Assembly: GCF_008107635.1 (NCBI RefSeq)
Contig: NZ_SDGZ01000010.1
Span: 173,744-237,743, forward strand
Direction: 5' to 3'
DNA: 64,000 nt
DNA from: Weissella muntiaci
GTDB taxonomy: Bacteria > Bacillota > Bacilli > Lactobacillales > Lactobacillaceae
Part shown: positions 8,485-18,764 of the stretch, in pieces
Layout of the letters: every line of letters begins with the position of its first letter
How positions within the stretch are numbered: position 1 is the first letter of the stretch
Program-made: the position numbers and the translations under genes
Notes under the pieces: generated by a model
The model's input: the letters and a program-made list of their open reading frames with translations, nothing else
The model's database searches: none
Told to the model about the DNA's origin: nothing

Positions 8485-11142
8485 TTATTTAACAGCTCGT
8501 AACTCAGCTAAACGGGCCTGTGTAGCTTGTAATTTAGCCTCCCAATCAGCTAGTTTAGCCTGCTCTTCAGCAACCACCGCTTCTGGGGCGTTATTAACAA
8601 ATTTTTCGTTACCCAATTTACCTTGACCACGCTTAACTTCACCTTGGAACTTCTTCAACTCACCTTCTAGTCGGTCAATCTCTTCATCCAAGTCAATTAG
8701 CTCAGCCAATGGTACGATCACTTCGGCGCCCGAAATAACCTGTGTCATCGCTAGCTTAGGAGCTTCAATTTCTGCCGCAATCACTAAGTTCTTTGGCTTA
8801 ACAAAACGATTAATATAATCAGCATTATCGTTAAAGATTTGTTGTAGCTTAGCATCATCAGTCTTGATCATGACGTCAATCAGCGTCGACATGGGCGCAT
8901 TCGCCTCAGTTCGAATTGACCGGACTGCCTTAATCAGGTCAATCAAGCTTTGGAAATCAGCCTCAACTGCCGGATTGATAAAGTCCATCACTGGTTCAGG
9001 ATAAGCTGCCGTTACCAATGAATCTCCCTGATGTGGCATCGTCAACCATATTTCTTCAGTAACAAACGGCATAATTGGATGGAGCAACCGAAGGGTCTGA
9101 TCCAATACGTATGCTAATACGTTTTGAACAGCCTGTTTTGCTTGTTCATCAGAACCATTCAAAGTTTCCTTGGTCATTTCAATGTACCAATCAGCAAAAT
9201 CGTTCCAAATAAAGTTATACAATGCACGGCCAGCTTCACCAAACTCAAACTTTTCGAAATTCTTATTAACCGCCTCAATTGTCGCTGTCAAACGCGACAA
9301 AATCCACTTATCAGCTAAGGATGCCTGCATCAAATCTGGTAGCGTAACTTCAGTTTGGTCGTCCAAATTCATAATTACATAACGAGACGCATTCCAAATC
9401 TTATTAATAAAGTTCCAGGCAGCATCCATCTTTGTATATGAGAAACGCACATCAAGTCCTGGCGTTGAACCGGTTGCTAAGAACCACCGCAAGGCATCAG
9501 CCCCATACTTCTCAATTACGTCCATCGGATCGATTCCATTTCCCAAAGACTTTGACATCTTGCGTCCTTCTTCGTCACGAATCAAACCGTGAATCAACAC
9601 ATTGTTAAATGGTCGACGACCAGTAAATTCCTTTGACTGGAACATCATCCGGGCAACCCAGAAGAAAATAATGTCGTAGCCAGTTACCAATGTGTTTGTT
9701 GGGAAATAACGCTTAAAGTCGGCAGAATCTTCATCTGGCCAACCCATTGTTGAGAAAGGCCAAAGGGCCGATGAGAACCATGTATCAAGCACATCACTAT
9801 CCTGAGTCCAATTTTCAGGGTCGCTTGGTGCTTCCATACCAACATACATTTCACCAGTTGTCTTGTGATACCAAGCTGGAATCTGATGACCCCACCATAA
9901 TTGTCGCGAGATAACCCAATCGTGAATGTTATCCATCCAGCGCGTAAAGGTATCCTCAAAACGAGCTGGATAGAAATCAACCCGATCATCAGTCTTTTGC
10001 ATTGCCAAGGCTTGCTCGGCCAATGGCTTCATCTTAACAAACCACTGGGTTGATAAACGAGCCTCAACCACAACACCCGTTCGTTCTGAATGACCAACTG
10101 AGTGTGTGTATGGCTCAACTTCTAGCATCCAACCAGCTGCGGTCAAATCCGCCACAATTTCCTTACGCGCTTCGTCACGATCCATGCCGACATACTTGCC
10201 AGCACGTTCGTTCATTGAACCATCTTCATTCATTGTGTTGATGCGCTCTAAGTCATGGCGATTACCAACCTCAAAATCATTTGGGTCGTGGGCAGGCGTG
10301 ATCTTTACCATTCCTGTTCCAAAATCCATCTCGACATATTCGTCAGCAATCACTGGAATTTCCCGTTCAACTAACGGAACCTTAATTGTTTTCCCAATAA
10401 TTCCTTGATAACGAGGATCGTTTGGGTTAACGGCCACTGCCACATCCCCGAACATAGTCTCAGGTCGCGTTGTCGCAATTTCAATATAATCTTTGCCATC
10501 AAGGGTTGTTCCGTCAGTAAATGGATATTTAACGTGGTAGAAAGCACCTTCAACATCTTTATAAATAACTTCAATATCTGATAAGGCTGTTCGAGCCTTG
10601 GGGTCCCAATTGATAATATACTCACCCCGATAAATCAGCCCTTTATTATACAAATTAACGAAGACCTTACGGACTGCTTCTGACAAGCCTTCATCTAAAG
10701 TAAACCGCTCACGGTCATAATCCAAAGACAAGCCCATCTTACCCCATTGTGATTTAATCGTGCTGGCGTATTCGTTCTTCCAGTCCCATACCTGATCAAC
10801 AAATTTTTCACGACCAAGATCATATCGTGAAACTCCATCTTCAGCCAATCGTTGTTCAACCTTAGCTTGCGTCGCAATCCCAGCATGATCCATCCCTGGA
10901 ACCCAAACTGTATCAAATCCTTGCATACGCTTTTGTCGAATTAACATATCTTGCAAAGTGGTATCCCAAGCATGCCCCAGGTGCAGCTTTCCAGTTACAT
11001 TTGGCGGTGGAATGACGATTGAATACGGGCGAGCCTTAGCATTGCCTGACGGCTTAAAGCGTCCTTCTTGAACCCACTTATCATAACGCCCAGCTTCAAC
11101 TGCCGCTGGGTTATACTTTCCCGGCATTTCAATTTCACGCAT
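8485..11142 (-). CDS. valS: Valyl-tRNA synthetase
   Basis: Class I synthetase charging tRNA-Val. The HIGH box is [13 protein letters not shown] (about residues 48-60) and the KMSKS box is [16 protein letters not shown] (about 520-535). The CP1 editing domain lies between them ([17 protein letters not shown]). The C-terminal anticodon-binding domain is followed by the coiled-coil arm characteristic of ValRS ([20 protein letters not shown], about 818-880). The 885-aa length is normal. AGAGGA stands before ATG 11142. Expression is controlled by the T-box leader directly upstream. Confidence 0.97.
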   Translation of the reverse strand: MREIEMPGKYNPAAVEAGRYDKWVQEGRFKPSGNAKARPYSIVIPPPNVTGKLHLGHAWDTTLQDMLIRQKRMQGFDTVWVPGMDHAGIATQAKVEQRLAEDGVSRYDLGREKFVDQVWDWKNEYASTIKSQWGKMGLSLDYDRERFTLDEGLSEAVRKVFVNLYNKGLIYRGEYIINWDPKARTALSDIEVIYKDVEGAFYHVKYPFTDGTTLDGKDYIEIATTRPETMFGDVAVAVNPNDPRYQGIIGKTIKVPLVEREIPVIADEYVEMDFGTGMVKITPAHDPNDFEVGNRHDLERINTMNEDGSMNERAGKYVGMDRDEARKEIVADLTAAGWMLEVEPYTHSVGHSERTGVVVEARLSTQWFVKMKPLAEQALAMQKTDDRVDFYPARFEDTFTRWMDNIHDWVISRQLWWGHQIPAWYHKTTGEMYVGMEAPSDPENWTQDSDVLDTWFSSALWPFSTMGWPDEDSADFKRYFPTNTLVTGYDIIFFWVARMMFQSKEFTGRRPFNNVLIHGLIRDEEGRKMSKSLGNGIDPMDVIEKYGADALRWFLATGSTPGLDVRFSYTKMDAAWNFINKIWNASRYVIMNLDDQTEVTLPDLMQASLADKWILSRLTATIEAVNKNFEKFEFGEAGRALYNFIWNDFADWYIEMTKETLNGSDEQAKQAVQNVLAYVLDQTLRLLHPIMPFVTEEIWLTMPHQGDSLVTAAYPEPVMDFINPAVEADFQSLIDLIKAVRSIRTEANAPMSTLIDVMIKTDDAKLQQIFNDNADYINRFVKPKNLVIAAEIEAPKLAMTQVISGAEVIVPLAELIDLDEEIDRLEGELKKFQGEVKRGQGKLGNEKFVNNAPEAVVAEEQAKLADWEAKLQATQARLAELRAVK

Positions 11143-11159
11143 TTTATTTCCTCTTTACT

Positions 11160-11405
11160 TTCTAAAAACAATAAAAAAGCCCCAATTATCCACTTGGATA
11201 ATCAGGGCGACTAAAGTCACGGTACCACCTGAATTGAATAATTAAATATTCATCTCATTGTGAACTTAACGCGTCCAACACGGTGTAGCTACTCAATTCA
11301 CCAACACAGCCCATTAGCTACCTTCCACCTCAATCATCCGTACATTCCCACCAACCATGTACTCGCTGAAGAATCAAATTAAGGGTACTCTCTAATGCAA
11401 TGCTA
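11160..11405 (-). ncRNA. T-box riboswitch, valS leader (specifier GUA)
   Basis: Transcription attenuator sensing uncharged tRNA-Val. On the minus strand, stem I has AGAGAG and an apical GGTTGGTG motif. The specifier loop GGAAG-GTA-GC places GUA (Val) at 11319-11321, just before CTAATG, which pairs with CATTAG of the 5' strand. The T-box AGGTGGTACC is at 11221-11230, and the terminator stem (GCCC...GGGC) with a T run is at 11172-11208. The alignment with the Met T-box at 62240-62536 (GTGAAG-ATG-GC) supports the specifier reading. Confidence 0.93.
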
Positions 11406-11411
11406 CGCATT

Positions 11412-11440
11412 ATTTTACGGTTAAATTTAGTTAAATGCAA
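11412..11440 (-). promoter_or_regulatory. Promoter of valS
   Basis: Minus strand: TTGCAT (11435-11440), 17-base spacer, TAAAAT (11412-11417), placing the start of transcription just before stem I of the T-box. Confidence 0.65.
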
Positions 11441-11554
11441 TAGGCTGAGTCTCAAACATTAAATTAATCGCGTTTCAAACCACAACTCTCAATCATCTAG
11501 TTTACAAAACCAGTTGTTAGAGTTATGATTATTAAAAATGCAAGGGAGGTCATC

Positions 11555-12226
11555 ATGAAAGCCATTATGCCCAAGAGAGATTTTCGTTCAAGTCGTACTT
11601 ATCAAATAGTCTATGAAATTTTAAATAGCCTCACACATGGAATCGGAACCCTAGTAGCTGTTTCTGCGGCAACCTTAATGCTTGTCCTTGCAGTGATCAT
11701 GCATAAATCACCATTAACAATCACCGCCCTCAGTTTATACTCCGCCTCAATCATTACTTTCTTACTCGCCTCAACCCTTTTTCATGCCCTCGTATTTACA
11801 CGTGCATCGAAAATATTTCAATTTTTAGATCATTCCGGCATCTATCTGGTTATTTTAGGATCATACACGCCCTACACCTGGCTCTTTATGCCAACGCGGA
11901 TTGGTTGGATTATCTGGGGAATCATCGCTTTTCTCAGTTTCGCCGGAATTATCTACGACATCTTTTTCGTTGGACGATGGCCTTGGTTATCTACCGCCAT
12001 CTATCTACTGATGGGTTGGCTAATTGTGCTAGCATTTCCACAACTACATCAAACGCTCACCCCGTTCGCTTTTAATACACTGCTAGCCGGAGGAATCACT
12101 TATTCACTTGGTGCATTAGTATATCTATTCCCTAAGATTCCAATGGGCCATGTCTTCTGGCATATCTTCGTCCTAGGTGGTGTTACATTAATGTACATTT
12201 CGCTATTCTCAATGCTCTTTCTATAA
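11555..12226 (+). CDS. Hemolysin III/PAQR family membrane protein
   Basis: Seven-helix membrane protein of the hemolysin III (YqfA/TrhA) family, linked in bacteria to membrane homeostasis; proof of haemolysis is lacking for most members. Typical motifs are visible: NSLTHGIGT near residue 27, TLFHAL near 74 with the family His, LDHSGIYLVILGSYTPY near 90, and GHVFWHIFVLGG near 200, giving the conserved Ser/His/Asp set. The ATG at 11555 has GGGAGG seven bases upstream and is preferred over the ATG ten codons earlier. It is monocistronic, with a terminator directly after. Confidence 0.88.
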   Translation: MKAIMPKRDFRSSRTYQIVYEILNSLTHGIGTLVAVSAATLMLVLAVIMHKSPLTITALSLYSASIITFLLASTLFHALVFTRASKIFQFLDHSGIYLVILGSYTPYTWLFMPTRIGWIIWGIIAFLSFAGIIYDIFFVGRWPWLSTAIYLLMGWLIVLAFPQLHQTLTPFAFNTLLAGGITYSLGALVYLFPKIPMGHVFWHIFVLGGVTLMYISLFSMLFL

Positions 12227-12260
12227 AAAAACTTGGATCGAAATTGATCCAAGTTTTTTA
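12227..12260. terminator. Bidirectional terminator
   Basis: An A-rich 12-bp stem (AAAACTTGGATC / GATCCAAGTTTT) with a 6-base loop between the convergent PAQR and ogt genes. Confidence 0.85.
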
Positions 12261-12263
12261 TTT

Positions 12264-12740
12264 TTAATCAACCTTTTGTTCAAAGTCAATTAACTTAGTT
12301 TTCCAATCCTTGCCAGCACGATATTCACCGACGCTGCCATCTTTCCGCACGATCCGATGGCATCCAACCAAGACCAACAAAGGATTCTTCCCAACGGCTG
12401 ATGCAACCGCCCGGACTGCTTGCGCTGCCCCGACCGCGTTCGCCAACTCTGAGTAGTTGATCGTTTCGCCTTGTGGAATCGTTTGAAGGTACTGCCAAAC
12501 TTGCTTTTGCAAAGTTGTTCCTTCCCAATCAACTAAAATTGCTGGTAAATCACGATGTTGCAAATAAGCCGAGACCACCCCTGCATACCGCTTTTGATCC
12601 GTGAATTTAAAATCACTAGCCCCAAACCAAGCCGTGTATTCAGTAATTGGATCATCCGCTAAACTAATAAACTTCAAACCTTTTTCAGAATAAAAGAGTG
12701 TAATTTTGTCCGACAGGAAATCATATTGTTCTACAAGCAT
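12264..12740 (-). CDS. ogt: Methylated-DNA-[protein]-cysteine S-methyltransferase
   Basis: Repairs O6-alkylguanine by irreversible transfer to an active-site Cys. The winged-helix part is FQ-type VWQYLQTIPQGETINYSELA, then AAQAVRAVASAVGKNPLLV. The active site is VGCHRIV with Cys127. The canonical motif is PCHR; here Pro is replaced by Gly. The C-terminal GEYRAGKDWKTKLIDFE matches the family. The 158-aa form starting at 12740 (GGGGAG upstream) is of normal length. It follows the AI-2E family permease by 28 bases, so the two are probably co-transcribed. Confidence 0.9.
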   Translation of the reverse strand: MLVEQYDFLSDKITLFYSEKGLKFISLADDPITEYTAWFGASDFKFTDQKRYAGVVSAYLQHRDLPAILVDWEGTTLQKQVWQYLQTIPQGETINYSELANAVGAAQAVRAVASAVGKNPLLVLVGCHRIVRKDGSVGEYRAGKDWKTKLIDFEQKVD

Positions 12741-12768
12741 GGCTACTCCCCGTTTCTTTTTGGCAGGT

Positions 12769-13791
12769 CTACATTGTTTTTCTAACGCGCATGGTCTGGA
12801 CACCAAACACGTCTAGGAAGAACGAGACAATTGGCACACCGACGATCAAGCCCCACGCCCCTAATAAACGTTCCATCACAATCAAGGTCACAAAGGTTAC
12901 AAAGATTGGCAAATGGGTTCTTCCAGCCATCAAACGAGGATGCAAGAAGTAAGACTCAAAGGAATGAATGATTACAATTAGAATAATCACTTCAATAAAC
13001 ATCCAAATTCCACCAGTAACAAACGCCATCATTGAGAGTGGAATAATTGAGATCAATACCCCTGCAACTGGAACTAATCCCAAAATCAGAACAATCATTC
13101 CCATTACAAATGGACTGGGCATCCCAATAAATAGGAGACCAATCACCGTTAGAATCGTATTAATAATACTAATCTTCAATTGAACTTCAATAATCGCCCC
13201 AAGATGTGCAACAAATTTAGAACTTAAGTAGTAAATATTGCCAAAGAACTTTGGATGGTTAGAATTTAAAAACTGGCGACCAAATGCATCAATTCTAAAT
13301 CGTGTCAGTGCAAAAATGAACGACATAAAAATTGATAACAAGACCATCAAGACCGTGTCACCCACATAACCAACCGTGTGTAACGTCTGGGTTGCCCAAC
13401 TTTGCCAATTTGTACTGATTTGCTTCACAATATCTAATTTGCTAATCAGCTCATTAGCATAGTTCGCCAAGACTGGATATTCCTTTAGGCCTTGAATAAT
13501 CGCGTCCGGAATTAATATAGCTTGACTATACAAAACCGGTACGATGTAATCAATTGCTAGTACCAGCAAACCAATCGCCAACAAAAACGTTGCAATCACC
13601 GCCAAAGGGTACGGAATGCCAGTTCGCCTCGTAATTTGATCGCTGACCTGAATTGCCAAATATGAAAAAATGATCAACAGCAACACCATTGAAATCATTT
13701 CATGAAAGATGAAGATCAGCGCTACCAAAAAAAATAATGTGGCATACATCTGAACGTCATCGCGTTTCATGAATTTTACAATATACTCCAT
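12769..13791 (-). CDS. AI-2E family transporter (PerM/YdiK-like permease)
   Basis: Polytopic inner-membrane protein of the AI-2 exporter superfamily, 340 aa with about eight hydrophobic segments. The family centre (FVAHLGAIIEVQLKISIINTILTVIGL then PSPFVMGMIVLILGLVPVAG) and the late GRTHLPIFVTFVTLIVMERLLGAWGLIVGVP are visible. Substrates vary in this superfamily (autoinducer-2, Na+/H+, others), so the cargo is unknown. GGGGAAG lies before ATG 13791. A TATAAT box at 13823-13828 on the minus strand is a likely promoter. Confidence 0.85.
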   Translation of the reverse strand: MEYIVKFMKRDDVQMYATLFFLVALIFIFHEMISMVLLLIIFSYLAIQVSDQITRRTGIPYPLAVIATFLLAIGLLVLAIDYIVPVLYSQAILIPDAIIQGLKEYPVLANYANELISKLDIVKQISTNWQSWATQTLHTVGYVGDTVLMVLLSIFMSFIFALTRFRIDAFGRQFLNSNHPKFFGNIYYLSSKFVAHLGAIIEVQLKISIINTILTVIGLLFIGMPSPFVMGMIVLILGLVPVAGVLISIIPLSMMAFVTGGIWMFIEVIILIVIIHSFESYFLHPRLMAGRTHLPIFVTFVTLIVMERLLGAWGLIVGVPIVSFFLDVFGVQTMRVRKTM

Positions 13792-13822
13792 CTTCTCTTC
13801 CCCTTGTTAACTTTCTGACACA

Positions 13823-13828
13823 ATTATA
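13823..13828 (-). promoter_or_regulatory. -10 box upstream of the AI-2E permease
   Basis: A perfect TATAAT on the minus strand with a weak TTCAAA about 15 bases upstream, 31 bases before the coding start. Confidence 0.5.
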
Positions 13829-13856
13829 ACATCTTGTTAATTTTTTGAAGCAGTAA

Positions 13857-13901
13857 AAAAGTTTGTTCAAGAGCCCGATCATAATGCCCCTAAACAAACT
13901 T
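13857..13901 (-). terminator. Terminator after lemA-htpX
   Basis: AAGTTTGTT / AACAAACTT, 9-bp stem with a 25-base loop, followed on the minus strand by a run of seven T. Confidence 0.75.
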
Positions 13902-13908
13902 CTTAAAT

Positions 13909-14802
13909 TTATAACTTGCGTAATGCTTCAATCCGTTTCTCGATTGGTGGGTGACTATCAAATAGAGAACTCATCCCTTCACCCTTCAATGGATTGGAGA
14001 TATAAAGCGCAGCACTGCCGGATGAAACGTTACTTGCCTTCATCGGATCGCTAGTCGATATCTTCTCCAAAGCAGCAATCATTGCTTCTGGATTTCGCGT
14101 CAATTCAACGGCTCCTGCATCAGCTAGATATTCACGATTTCGTGAAATCGCCATCTGAACCATCGTCGCTGCTAAAGGTGCTAAAACTAGTACCAATAAC
14201 GAAAAGATCAGTCCAATGATATTGCTATCGTTATTGTTGCGACTGTTACGATTTGAACCACCAAAGAACCAGAAATTAGTCCCTAGATTTGCTAACAACG
14301 CAATCGCCGAAGATAGGGCAACCGCCAACGTTTGTAACCGAATATCATAATTTCGAACGTGGGTCATTTCATGGGCCATTACCGCTTCGAGCTCTGAACG
14401 ATTCAACCGCTCAATAATACCTGCCGTTGCGGCAACCGCTGCATGTTCTGGATTGTTACCAGTCGCAAATGCGTTTGGACTTGGATCATCAATGATGAAC
14501 ACTCTAGGCATTGGCACCTGTGCCACTAAAGCCATATCCTCAACGATATGCCATAGCTCAGGCGCCTGATCAGCCGAAGTAATTTCCTGCGCATGATTCA
14601 TTGCCATTACTACTTCAGTCGACTGACTAAACATATATACTGCATAGACCAAGCCCACAACCAAAGCAATCACAATCCCAGTCTGCATTGACCGCCATAA
14701 AAAGTAACCTAAGGCAGCCCCAACCAAGGCAACAAAGAGAAAGAAGCCAAAAAATAATCCAACAGTTTTACGTTTATTACGCGCAATCTGTTCAAATAGC
14801 AT
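13909..14802 (-). CDS. htpX: Membrane zinc metalloprotease HtpX
   Basis: M48B family protease for quality control of membrane proteins. Two N-terminal transmembrane segments (about 14-36 and 42-58) precede the zinc site HEMTH (residues 144-148). Two further hydrophobic stretches (about 155-178 and 193-215) follow, then [16 protein letters not shown] with the third zinc ligand Glu. The 297-aa length is typical. It starts 16 bases after lemA; lemA-htpX is a common conserved pair in lactic acid bacteria. Confidence 0.95.
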   Translation of the reverse strand: MLFEQIARNKRKTVGLFFGFFLFVALVGAALGYFLWRSMQTGIVIALVVGLVYAVYMFSQSTEVVMAMNHAQEITSADQAPELWHIVEDMALVAQVPMPRVFIIDDPSPNAFATGNNPEHAAVAATAGIIERLNRSELEAVMAHEMTHVRNYDIRLQTLAVALSSAIALLANLGTNFWFFGGSNRNSRNNNDSNIIGLIFSLLVLVLAPLAATMVQMAISRNREYLADAGAVELTRNPEAMIAALEKISTSDPMKASNVSSGSAALYISNPLKGEGMSSLFDSHPPIEKRIEALRKL

Positions 14803-14818
14803 CGCTTACTCCTTATTT

Positions 14819-15391
14819 CTACATACCTTCGTCAGTAAATGAAACGTTTGGAACACTCTTTTCAGTCTCAGGAGTTGCCAAGAACTCACTAGGCTTAAAG
14901 CCGTGAATTCCAGCAATTATATTACTTGGGAAACTTTGTAGTTTCATATTATAGTTTGCTGTTGCTGTATTAAATAGTTGTCTTGAATAAGCAATTTTAT
15001 TCTCGGTGTTTGAAAGTTCTTCCATCAACTTATTGTATTGTTGTGAAGCCTTCAAGTCGGGATATGCTTCACCAACCGCAAAGATTGACTTCAATCCAGC
15101 TGTCAACTGATCTGAAACTTCCATCGTTTTTTGTGGATCAGCGCCAGTTGGCGTGTTTACCAACTGATTACGTAATGCAATCACCTTTTCCAAAGTTCCT
15201 TGCTCAAAACGAGCATAGCCCTTAACGGTTTCTAACAGATTTGGAATCAAATCATTTCGACGCTTCAATTGCACGTCAATTTGGCTCCAAGCCTCAGTTG
15301 TATACATTCGTGACTTAACCAAACCATTGTAGATTGAAATCCACATTACGGCTAATAAGATCACTACTACTAAAATTATCAAAAACATCAT
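14819..15391 (-). CDS. lemA: LemA family protein
   Basis: One N-terminal transmembrane segment (about residues 2-24) followed by a helical cytoplasmic or external bundle. The family core YNGLVKSRMYTTEAWSQIDVQLKRRNDLIPNLLETVKGYA is well conserved. The biochemical role is not established; the gene is usually linked to htpX, as here. The ATG at 15391 has AAAGGAG eight bases upstream; the TTG six codons earlier overlaps that ribosome site and is unlikely. Confidence 0.93.
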   Translation of the reverse strand: MMFLIILVVVILLAVMWISIYNGLVKSRMYTTEAWSQIDVQLKRRNDLIPNLLETVKGYARFEQGTLEKVIALRNQLVNTPTGADPQKTMEVSDQLTAGLKSIFAVGEAYPDLKASQQYNKLMEELSNTENKIAYSRQLFNTATANYNMKLQSFPSNIIAGIHGFKPSEFLATPETEKSVPNVSFTDEGM

Positions 15392-15478
15392 GTTAAGTGC
15401 TCCTTTCAAAACCCTTTTATAAGATGATACCAGAGTTTTCTAGCTTTTCGCGAATATTTTGTTGTTTTTCTAATGTAA

Positions 15479-16639
15479 TTACCGATAATATTGCCAAGGC
15501 ACGGTCAAATCAAATGCCTCATCAGTTGAAACAACTAAGCCCTTTTTAAAGCGGGTCATTAACCATGGTACCAAAGGATCCGGTATTCCAAGGAGCATCA
15601 TATCACTTGGTGATAGTGCATATCGAATCCCCTTTTCATCACTATTTTGCACCTTTTGTACCCAGTTTGGATCAACGATTAGTTCACGGCCAATTGCAGC
15701 GCCGGCTACACCATGCTGAACCAACTCCTCAACTTGAGTCGGTGTTCGTAACAATCCTGCCACAAATAAAGGTATCCCACCCAAAACACGTTGGTATTTT
15801 ACATACAATGGCTCAAGATCCGTTTTATCCATGAACGGCGTCTGAAAAGCATCCTTTAATGATAAATGAAAATATGCAATTGGTCGCTTAACAATTTCTT
15901 TTGCCATCCGCAGAGCGTCGGAATGGCGGATTCCAATTTCAGTCGGCTCCTCTGATGATTGACGGTAACCGATAATAAACCGTTCGTCCGTAATTTCGTC
16001 CCGTATCCGAATCACTTCATCCAAAACTGCCAAGCCGTAATTCATTCGTTCCGATTCACTTCCACCCCAGGCGTCAGTCCGCTGATTGGCATGGGCCGAA
16101 AAGAATTGTTGCATCAAATACATGTTGGCGCCATGCAACTCAACTCCGTCGAATCCGGCCTCATACGCGCGCCTAGTTGCCTGACCAAAATCAAGAATAC
16201 TTTGCCGGATTTCTGCATCCGTCATCGCTCTTGGTGTATGCATTCCTGGTTGATGCCCTGGAAGCGCCGATGGACCAACAATTTCCTCATGTGGCATAAC
16301 AGCTGGTTGCGCAATTCGGCCGCCAAACGATAATTGCAAAACTGCCAGCGCCCCTTCAGCCTTAATCGTCTGCGCCAGTTTATGCAAACTGGTAATCTGA
16401 CGATCGCTATCTGCGCCTATTTGGCCAACATATGTTTTGCCAAGTCCTGACACATACGCCATCTCAGTAATCACCATTCCGGGACCACCGGACCTTAGTT
16501 GATAATATCGTAATTCCGCATCGGTAACCGCACCAGTAGCATATGAGGAACGTAAAGTCGTTGGCGGCATGATCACACGATTTCTAACTGTTACGCCATT
16601 CGCTAATTTAAATGACTCTAAAAATTTATACTGTGTCAT
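15479..16639 (-). CDS. NADH:flavin oxidoreductase of the old yellow enzyme family
   Basis: FMN-dependent NAD(P)H oxidoreductase of 386 aa. The TIM-barrel OYE fold starts at KFLESFKLANGVTVRNRVIMPPTT. FDGVELHGANMYLMQQFFS (about residue 180) is the typical catalytic His region, followed by NQRTDAWGGSESERMNYGL and a C-terminal phosphate-binding stretch (PLFVAGLLRTPTQVEELV, then GAAIGRELIVDPNW). It lacks the Fe-S extension of 2,4-dienoyl-CoA reductase, so it is the short form. The ATG at 16639 (AAGGA upstream) replaces a 32-codon-longer frame without a ribosome site. Substrate unknown. Confidence 0.9.
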   Translation of the reverse strand: MTQYKFLESFKLANGVTVRNRVIMPPTTLRSSYATGAVTDAELRYYQLRSGGPGMVITEMAYVSGLGKTYVGQIGADSDRQITSLHKLAQTIKAEGALAVLQLSFGGRIAQPAVMPHEEIVGPSALPGHQPGMHTPRAMTDAEIRQSILDFGQATRRAYEAGFDGVELHGANMYLMQQFFSAHANQRTDAWGGSESERMNYGLAVLDEVIRIRDEITDERFIIGYRQSSEEPTEIGIRHSDALRMAKEIVKRPIAYFHLSLKDAFQTPFMDKTDLEPLYVKYQRVLGGIPLFVAGLLRTPTQVEELVQHGVAGAAIGRELIVDPNWVQKVQNSDEKGIRYALSPSDMMLLGIPDPLVPWLMTRFKKGLVVSTDEAFDLTVPWQYYR

Positions 16640-16710
16640 AATCCTTTTTTCCTTACTTAATAACAGTATTTTATAACTTTTCTTGACCTTACACCAGTCT
16701 GACAAGCATA

Positions 16711-16745
16711 AAAAAGATCCTTGTATGCCTAACATACCTGGATCT
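16711..16745 (-). terminator. Terminator after the phosphohexomutase gene
   Basis: AAGATCC...GGATCTT with an inner GTATG/CATAC stem. On the minus strand it is followed by TTTTTT. Confidence 0.8.
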
Positions 16746-16767
16746 TCCTTTATTAGATATTCATGTC

Positions 16768-18483
16768 TTATAGATAACGCTCGATTGACTGTTCAATTGC
16801 AGCCAATTCGGCATCAGCTAATTCGGCCGTTGCACCCTTTGTACCAATATAGAATTTAATCTTAGGCTCCGTTCCTGATGGGCGAACTGCAACCCAAGAA
16901 CCATCACTCAACCAATACTTAATAACATTTGCAGTTGGTAAAGTTAATGGTGTAATTTGCTTAGTCTGCAAATCCGTCTCAGTCTGAGCAACAAAATCCT
17001 CGACCTTCACAACTGCAACGCCGCCAAATTCGTTTGGCGTCTCAGCTCTGAACTTAGCGATCAAAGCTGCAATCTTATCAGCACCATCAATTCCAGCAAA
17101 GGTTAGCGAATTCGTCTTCTCAACATAATAACCAAATGTTTCAAAGAGTTCCTGTAACCCATCATATAAAGTCTTACCAAGTGACTTATAATATGCCGCA
17201 ACCTCGGCCAACAAGACTGTTACCTGAACTGAATCCTTATCACGGACAAAGCCCTTTACCAAGTAACCATATGACTCTTCGAAGCCAAAGAGGAAGGTGT
17301 GCTCGTTAGTTTGCTCATAATGCTCAATTTGTTCGGCGATGTACTTGAAGCCAGTTAATACATTAACTGTTGTCACTCCAAAATGCTTTGCAATATCAGC
17401 CGCAAATTCTGACGAAACAATCGACTTAACCATTGCCCCATTAGCAGGCAAAGTCCCGGCATTTTGCTTAGCAGTCAGAATGTAGTTAAGTAAAATCGCA
17501 CCAATTTGGTTTCCAGTCAACAACTGATATTCACCAGATGGCATCCGCACAGCTGTTCCCATTCGGTCAGCATCTGGATCCACAGCAATTACAACATCAG
17601 CATCTTCTTTTTTCGCAAGCTCAATCCCCATCGCAAGTGCTGCATGATCCTCAGGGTTTGGTAACTTAACAGTTGGAAAATCACCATCCGGTTCAGCTTG
17701 CTCTGGCACAATTAAGACATTTTCAAAGCCAGCATTCTTCAATGCAGCTCCGGCAATCTTAGCTCCTGTACCATGTAGGGGCGAATAAACTAGCTTCATA
17801 CCCTTACCAACTGTATCAATCAACTCTTGATTGATTGTCACAGTCTTCACCTCAGCTAGATAAGCTTGATCAACTGCATCGCCAATAATCTCTAATAGTC
17901 CTTGCGCTTGCATTTCTTCGATCGAAAGCATTGCAATATTAAACATATCAGCTTCACGAATCGAAGCAGTTACGATATCAGACTCCTTTGGTGGCATTTG
18001 ACCACCGTCTTCACCATAAATCTTATAGCCGTTATATTCTTTTGGATTATGTGATGCTGTAATCATAATTCCAGCATAAGCGTTCAAATACCGGACCGCA
18101 AAAGAAAGCTCTGGTGTTGGCCGCAAACTCTCAAAAACATAGGCTTTGATCCCATGAGCTGCCAATACACCAGCTGCTACAAAAGCAAATTCACGCGAAA
18201 AATGACGTGAGTCGTATGAAATCGCAACACCGCGATCTTTAACCGTTTCTACTTGTAAGTCCATCAAGCGCGCCAACCCCTCTGTTGCTTGCCGAACTGT
18301 AAAAACATTCATCCGATTAATCCCAGCACCCAAAAGGCCACGCATACCAGCGGTACCAAATGATAGTGGCTGATAAAAGGCATCTTCTTGCCTTGCCTCA
18401 TCCATATTGACCAACTCATTTTTTAGGTCCGTTGGCATCTTCGCTTCATTCAACCATGTCTGATAAATATCTTTCCAAGCCAT
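16768..18483 (-). CDS. pgcA: Phospho-sugar mutase (alpha-phosphoglucomutase/phosphomannomutase)
   Basis: Interconverts hexose-1- and hexose-6-phosphates in the cytoplasm, feeding UDP-glucose and cell-envelope precursors. The phosphoserine loop is TASHNPKEYNG (about residue 145), the metal loop DPDADRMG (about 303), the sugar-binding loop FEESYGYL (about 405), and the phosphate-binding loop RPSGTEPKIKFY near the C-terminus. The 571-aa length matches B. subtilis PgcA-type enzymes. TGGAGA precedes the ATG. It is monocistronic between two intergenic regions. Confidence 0.93.
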   Translation of the reverse strand: MAWKDIYQTWLNEAKMPTDLKNELVNMDEARQEDAFYQPLSFGTAGMRGLLGAGINRMNVFTVRQATEGLARLMDLQVETVKDRGVAISYDSRHFSREFAFVAAGVLAAHGIKAYVFESLRPTPELSFAVRYLNAYAGIMITASHNPKEYNGYKIYGEDGGQMPPKESDIVTASIREADMFNIAMLSIEEMQAQGLLEIIGDAVDQAYLAEVKTVTINQELIDTVGKGMKLVYSPLHGTGAKIAGAALKNAGFENVLIVPEQAEPDGDFPTVKLPNPEDHAALAMGIELAKKEDADVVIAVDPDADRMGTAVRMPSGEYQLLTGNQIGAILLNYILTAKQNAGTLPANGAMVKSIVSSEFAADIAKHFGVTTVNVLTGFKYIAEQIEHYEQTNEHTFLFGFEESYGYLVKGFVRDKDSVQVTVLLAEVAAYYKSLGKTLYDGLQELFETFGYYVEKTNSLTFAGIDGADKIAALIAKFRAETPNEFGGVAVVKVEDFVAQTETDLQTKQITPLTLPTANVIKYWLSDGSWVAVRPSGTEPKIKFYIGTKGATAELADAELAAIEQSIERYL

Positions 18484-18764
18484 TAACTTGTCTCCATTGT
18501 TTTTTATGAATTTTGACTTAATTGTATCATATTAAGCCATTTTGACTCCGATCAGGGATAATTTATCCACTTTATCTCAACATCTTATCCACTAATTGAT
18601 TATCCCTAAGCGCCTTAAGCCGATAAACGAATCGCACATAGTTCGTCATTTGATTGAAAAATAAGATATTGCAACTAATTAAATAACAAACATACGAACG
18701 ATTATGCTAGAATAAGTTACATAAGCGACTAATAGACGAATTTATTTCAGATAAGGATTTTATT
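18484..18764. other. Intergenic region between divergent pgcA and guaC
   Basis: 281 bases without a gene. It contains two copies of TTATCCACT (18563-18571 and 18585-18593), one mismatch from the DnaA-box consensus TTATCCACA. An extended -10-like TATGCTAGAAT near 18704-18714 probably serves guaC. No protein or stable RNA was recognised. Confidence 0.6.

Noticed and set aside
18484..18764. Chromosomal origin of replication
   Set aside because: Only two imperfect DnaA boxes and no dnaA, dnaN, rpmH or similar genes nearby.
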